Assembly (NCBI GenBank): GCA_002398565.1
Contig: DGZP01000022.1
Location: 72,676-81,326, forward strand
DNA from: Proteiniphilum sp. UBA4977
Lineage (GTDB): Bacteria > Bacteroidota > Bacteroidia > Bacteroidales > Dysgonomonadaceae
DNA length: 8,651 nucleotides
Direction: 5' to 3'
The position numbers were made by a program, and so were the translations under genes. Every line of letters begins with the position of its first letter. Within the stretch, counting starts at the first letter, position 1. Shown in pieces: positions 6,226 through 8,651 of this stretch. Under the pieces are notes generated by a model. The model was not told the DNA's origin, made no database searches, and worked only from the letters and a program-made list of their open reading frames with translations.

Positions 6226-7584
6226 ATGCAAAAGCAAGGCAAAATATTAATTGTTGATGACAACGAAGATATTCTTTTCGCGCTGAATCTGCTGTTGCAA
6301 CCGCACGTAGATAAAATCAAAGTAACGACCAAGCCTGAGCGGATTGAGCATTTTATGCAGAGTTTTGAGCCGGACGTAATCCTGCTTGATATGAACTTCA
6401 ACAAGGATGCGGACAGCGGTCAGGAGGGCTTTAATTGGCTTAAGAAGATAAAGAAAGCTGATCCGGATATGGTGGTGATCTTTATCACGGCTTATGCGGA
6501 CATGGAGAAGGCGGTGCGTGCAATAAAAGAGGGGGCGACCGACTTTATCCCGAAACCGTGGGAGCGGGAGAAACTGCTGGCCACGGTGGCTTCGGCAGTG
6601 GAGCTGCGAAAGAGCCGCCACGAGGTTACGCAACTCAGACAACAGGTTGCCGCCCTGGAGAGCAATTGTGCCTACCCGGAAATAATTGGCGAGAGCGATG
6701 TCATTCGGTCACTCTTGGAAACGGTAGAGAAGCTGAAGGATACCGACGCGAACATCCTTATTCTGGGAGAGAACGGAACGGGGAAGGATCTTTTTGCAAA
6801 CCTGCTATACCGGACTTCCCCACGGGCAGAGAAGCCATTCGTGCAAATCGACCTGGGTACTATTCCGGAACAATTGTTCGAAAGTGAACTGTTCGGACAT
6901 CAGAAAGGAGCTTTTACCGACGCCAAACATGAGAAGCCGGGTAGATTCGAGATCGCTAGCGGAGGCACGCTCTTTCTGGATGAGATCGGAAACCTGACAC
7001 CTCCTATGCAGGCAAAACTGTTGAGTGCGATCGAAAAGCAGCAGATTAACAGGCTGGGATCCACGAAACCTGTATCGATTAACGTGCGACTTATTTGTGC
7101 GACGAATGCCGATATCCATAAAATGGTGGCCGACGGAGATTTTCGTCAGGATTTGCTTTATCGGATAAATACCATTGAACTGCATATTCCTCCGCTCAGA
7201 GAGAGGGGAGAAGATATAGAACTTCTCGCAAACTTTTTCCATGATCGATACAAAAAGAAATACAAGAAGGATAGCCGAAATATTTCGGTCGCAGCCATGC
7301 GCAAGCTGAAAGAATATCCCTGGCCGGGAAACGTGCGGGAGCTGCAGCATGCCATGGAGAGGGCAGTGATCCTCTCTTCGGGATTCACGCTTACTCCGGA
7401 GAATTTTGTACTAAAACCGACTGCGAAGAAACAGAAAGAATTGAATCTGAACCTGGAGCAGCTTGAAATGAATGCTATTGAGCATGCACTGCTTCAAGCG
7501 GAGGGTAATATGAATCGGGCAGCGGAACTGCTCGGCGTATCCCGTTTTACACTGTACCGGAAGATTGAAAAGTATGGATTATAA
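6226..7584 (+). CDS. Sigma54-dependent response regulator (NtrC/AtoC family)
   Basis: This 452-residue transcription activator has three domains. The receiver (about 5-122) has the acidic pair Asp11/Asp12, phospho-acceptor Asp55 in VILLDMNF, Thr88 and Lys110. The AAA+ domain (about 150-385) has Walker A GENGTGKD (181-188), Walker B TLFLDEIG (248-255), ATNADI at 292-297 and LLYRIN (310-315). The Fis-type helix-turn-helix (about 412-452) ends NRAAELLGVSRFTLYRKIEK. The sigma54-contact loop reads GAFTDA (228-233) instead of the canonical GAFTGA. The ATG at 6226 was chosen because the receiver fold begins four residues later. The longer open frame back to 6040 would add 62 residues of non-homologous sequence across the 22-bp repeats and the -7 element. 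The gene is divergent from the efflux operon and precedes its kinase, so it most likely activates the sigma54 promoter at 6000-6016. Confidence 0.95.
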   Translation: MQKQGKILIVDDNEDILFALNLLLQPHVDKIKVTTKPERIEHFMQSFEPDVILLDMNFNKDADSGQEGFNWLKKIKKADPDMVVIFITAYADMEKAVRAIKEGATDFIPKPWEREKLLATVASAVELRKSRHEVTQLRQQVAALESNCAYPEIIGESDVIRSLLETVEKLKDTDANILILGENGTGKDLFANLLYRTSPRAEKPFVQIDLGTIPEQLFESELFGHQKGAFTDAKHEKPGRFEIASGGTLFLDEIGNLTPPMQAKLLSAIEKQQINRLGSTKPVSINVRLICATNADIHKMVADGDFRQDLLYRINTIELHIPPLRERGEDIELLANFFHDRYKKKYKKDSRNISVAAMRKLKEYPWPGNVRELQHAMERAVILSSGFTLTPENFVLKPTAKKQKELNLNLEQLEMNAIEHALLQAEGNMNRAAELLGVSRFTLYRKIEKYGL

Positions 7585-8580
7585 ATGAAAATCAGGTCTA
7601 AACATAGTTACTTTCTGAAAATAACGGCCCTCGTGCTGTTATCGCTGACCGGAGCCTGGTTGTGCGTAAAAGGGTTCTATTTTTCTGCAGCGTTGATGCT
7701 GGCAGGGGTGGTTGCTTTTGCCGTTTCTATCCATGACGACAGAAAGAGACTGATTGAAAGGATGGAGCGCATGATTGGCGGGATTCGCCATGCCGATTTT
7801 TCGACCTATTTCAGAGTGAATCACTCCAACGATGAACTGGACAGGCTGATGAGAGAGATGAACGAGGCTCTGGAGATGTTCAGAAGTCGTACCTACGACT
7901 CCATGATGGAAGAGGCGGAGACCAAAGCATGGCAAAAGCTGATCAGCGTGCTCACACACGAGATCATGAATAGCATCGCACCCATTATCTCCCTTTCGGA
8001 GACATTGGCAGAAAGGGAAATTGATGAAGGAAATGATTCGGAGGGGTACCGGGTAATGAAGCAGGCAATGGAGACCATTCACCGGCGGAGTAGGGGGCTG
8101 CTCTCTTTCGTGGAGAACTATCGTAAGCTTACCCGACTGCCACAGCCTTCGTTGCAACCTATCGCAATACGGCCGATGCTATCCTCGTTGCAACAACTGA
8201 CCTCCACGTACGGCATCGCATTCTCTTTTAAAGTATATCCCGAGCAACTGATTCTGAAAGCCGACAAAGATATGATGGAGCAGCTATTGCTGAACTTGTT
8301 GAAAAATGCAAAGGAGGCGTGCGAAGGAATAGATGCACCCAAAATTGAGATATGGGCTGAACATGTTGGAGACAGTATACAAATAACGGTGTCTGATAAC
8401 GGACAAGGAATCGCGCCCGAAGCGCTGGATAAGATCTTCATTCCATTTTACTCCACGAAAGCCAAAGGTTCTGGAATTGGCTTAAGTTTGTGCCGACAAA
8501 TAGTAACTCGTCACAGGGGAAAAATGTCTGTACAATCAGACAATCACGGTACCCGCTTCCTGGTTGAATTTCCGGAGTAA
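7585..8580 (+). CDS. Two-TM sensor histidine kinase, no periplasmic sensor domain
   Basis: This 331-residue inner-membrane kinase should phosphorylate the regulator encoded immediately upstream. Two adjacent TM helices (about 10-28 and 31-48) are joined by only a few residues, so there is no extracytoplasmic ligand domain. A short HAMP-like or helical linker (about 50-110) follows. The dimerisation H-box LTHEIMNSIAP has His125, and the catalytic domain shows the N-box NLLKNAKEA (237-245), G1 DNGQGI (271-276), F-box FIPFYSTK (285-292) and G2 GSGIGLSL (295-302). All catalytic motifs are intact. The ATG abuts the regulator TAA with no gap (TAAATG), suggesting translation by re-initiation from the regulator. 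The length is short for a sensor kinase because both PAS and periplasmic domains are missing. The H-box sequence resembles NtrY/NtrB-like kinases. The stimulus is unknown. Confidence 0.93.
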   Translation: MKIRSKHSYFLKITALVLLSLTGAWLCVKGFYFSAALMLAGVVAFAVSIHDDRKRLIERMERMIGGIRHADFSTYFRVNHSNDELDRLMREMNEALEMFRSRTYDSMMEEAETKAWQKLISVLTHEIMNSIAPIISLSETLAEREIDEGNDSEGYRVMKQAMETIHRRSRGLLSFVENYRKLTRLPQPSLQPIAIRPMLSSLQQLTSTYGIAFSFKVYPEQLILKADKDMMEQLLLNLLKNAKEACEGIDAPKIEIWAEHVGDSIQITVSDNGQGIAPEALDKIFIPFYSTKAKGSGIGLSLCRQIVTRHRGKMSVQSDNHGTRFLVEFPE

Positions 8581-8585
8581 CTAAT

Positions 8586-8618
8586 AAAAAAACGGCTTCA
8601 AGAAATTTCCTGAAACCG
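8586..8618 (-). terminator. Intrinsic terminator of the minus-strand tRNA
   Basis: On the minus strand, CGGTTTCA and TGAAGCCG (8611-8618 and 8593-8600) pair as an 8-bp stem with one mismatch around a 10-nt loop, followed directly by seven U residues (8586-8592). This is a standard rho-independent terminator for transcription arriving from the tRNA at the right edge. In the plus direction the hairpin is followed by CTTATGG with no U run, so it is a poor terminator for the kinase operon. Confidence 0.8.
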
Positions 8619-8632
8619 CTTATGGAGCTGGG

Positions 8633-8651
8633 TGGGCGATGACGGATTCGA
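8633..8651 (-). tRNA. tRNA, 3' end only (possibly tRNA-Val)
   Basis: Read on the minus strand, the window edge gives TCGAAT, CCGTC, ATCGCCC, A: the end of a T-loop, the 3' side of a 5-bp T-stem, the 3' side of a 7-bp acceptor stem and the discriminator base. The following bases are CCC, so CCA is not encoded. The 5' half and anticodon lie outside the window. From memory, Bacteroidota tRNA-Val(TAC) begins GGGCGAT and would pair with this acceptor, but tRNA-Ile shares that start, so the amino acid is uncertain. A terminator follows about 15 bp downstream. Confidence 0.75.

Noticed and set aside
6162..6227. CRISPR-like array
   Set aside because: Repeat cores are only 11-13 bases with 9-base spacers and there are no cas genes; too small for CRISPR.
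6247..6642. 131-codon open frame on the minus strand inside the receiver region
   Set aside because: Fully overlaps the conserved receiver-coding sequence on the other strand and shows no recognisable protein features.
6805..7350. 181-codon open frame on the minus strand inside the regulator gene
   Set aside because: It lies wholly antisense to the conserved AAA+ domain; the translation has no domain-like pattern and is a shadow of the coding frame.
7639..8157. 172-codon open frame on the minus strand inside the kinase gene
   Set aside because: Antisense to the TM and H-box region, with low-complexity His/Pro/Gln-rich translation and no own promoter or family match.

Overview
The window looks like chromosomal DNA of a member of the Bacteroidota, probably Bacteroidales. 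The grounds are the protein style (an 8-TM MacB/FtsX-type permease of about 780 residues and a short NtrC-type two-component pair), start codons without Shine-Dalgarno sequences, A/T-rich leaders, and a TAnnTTTG-type -7 element before one operon. This is inferred from the sequence alone and no database was searched.

Layout. Bases 2-64 may be the tail of a convergent plus-strand gene. Bases 76-5973 hold a four-gene minus-strand operon in the order outer-membrane channel (TolC-like), membrane fusion protein, ABC permease, ABC ATPase, with gaps of 48, 8 and 37 bp. Together these form a complete tripartite ABC efflux pump: cytoplasmic ATPase, inner-membrane permease with two large periplasmic domains, periplasmic adaptor and outer-membrane duct. 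Bases 5974-6225 are a divergent regulatory region. Bases 6226-8580 hold a two-gene plus-strand operon: a sigma54-dependent response regulator (receiver, AAA+, Fis-type HTH) and a histidine kinase, with the kinase ATG directly after the regulator stop codon. At the right edge, the 3' end of a minus-strand tRNA (possibly Val) and its intrinsic terminator converge on the kinase gene.

How the genes work together. The divergent region carries a good minus-strand sigma54 -24/-12 candidate 27 bp upstream of the tolC-like ATG. Two 16-bp dyads (TGTTCG-N4-CGCACA type), exactly 21 bp apart, are centred about 88 and 109 bp upstream of the predicted transcription start, which is where NtrC-family activators bind. 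The proposed circuit is: kinase to sigma54 activator to efflux operon. A second, unrelated array of three direct repeats (TTTCAAARTTG, exact 22-bp period) fills the leader of the regulator gene and runs up to its start codon, suggesting separate control of the regulator. The kinase has two TM helices and almost no periplasmic loop, so it has no obvious ligand-binding domain of its own. The permease gene is far more A/T-rich than the rest of its operon, with the change falling close to its two gene boundaries, which hints that the substrate-recognising subunit was exchanged on its own. The pump substrate and the inducing signal cannot be read from the sequence.
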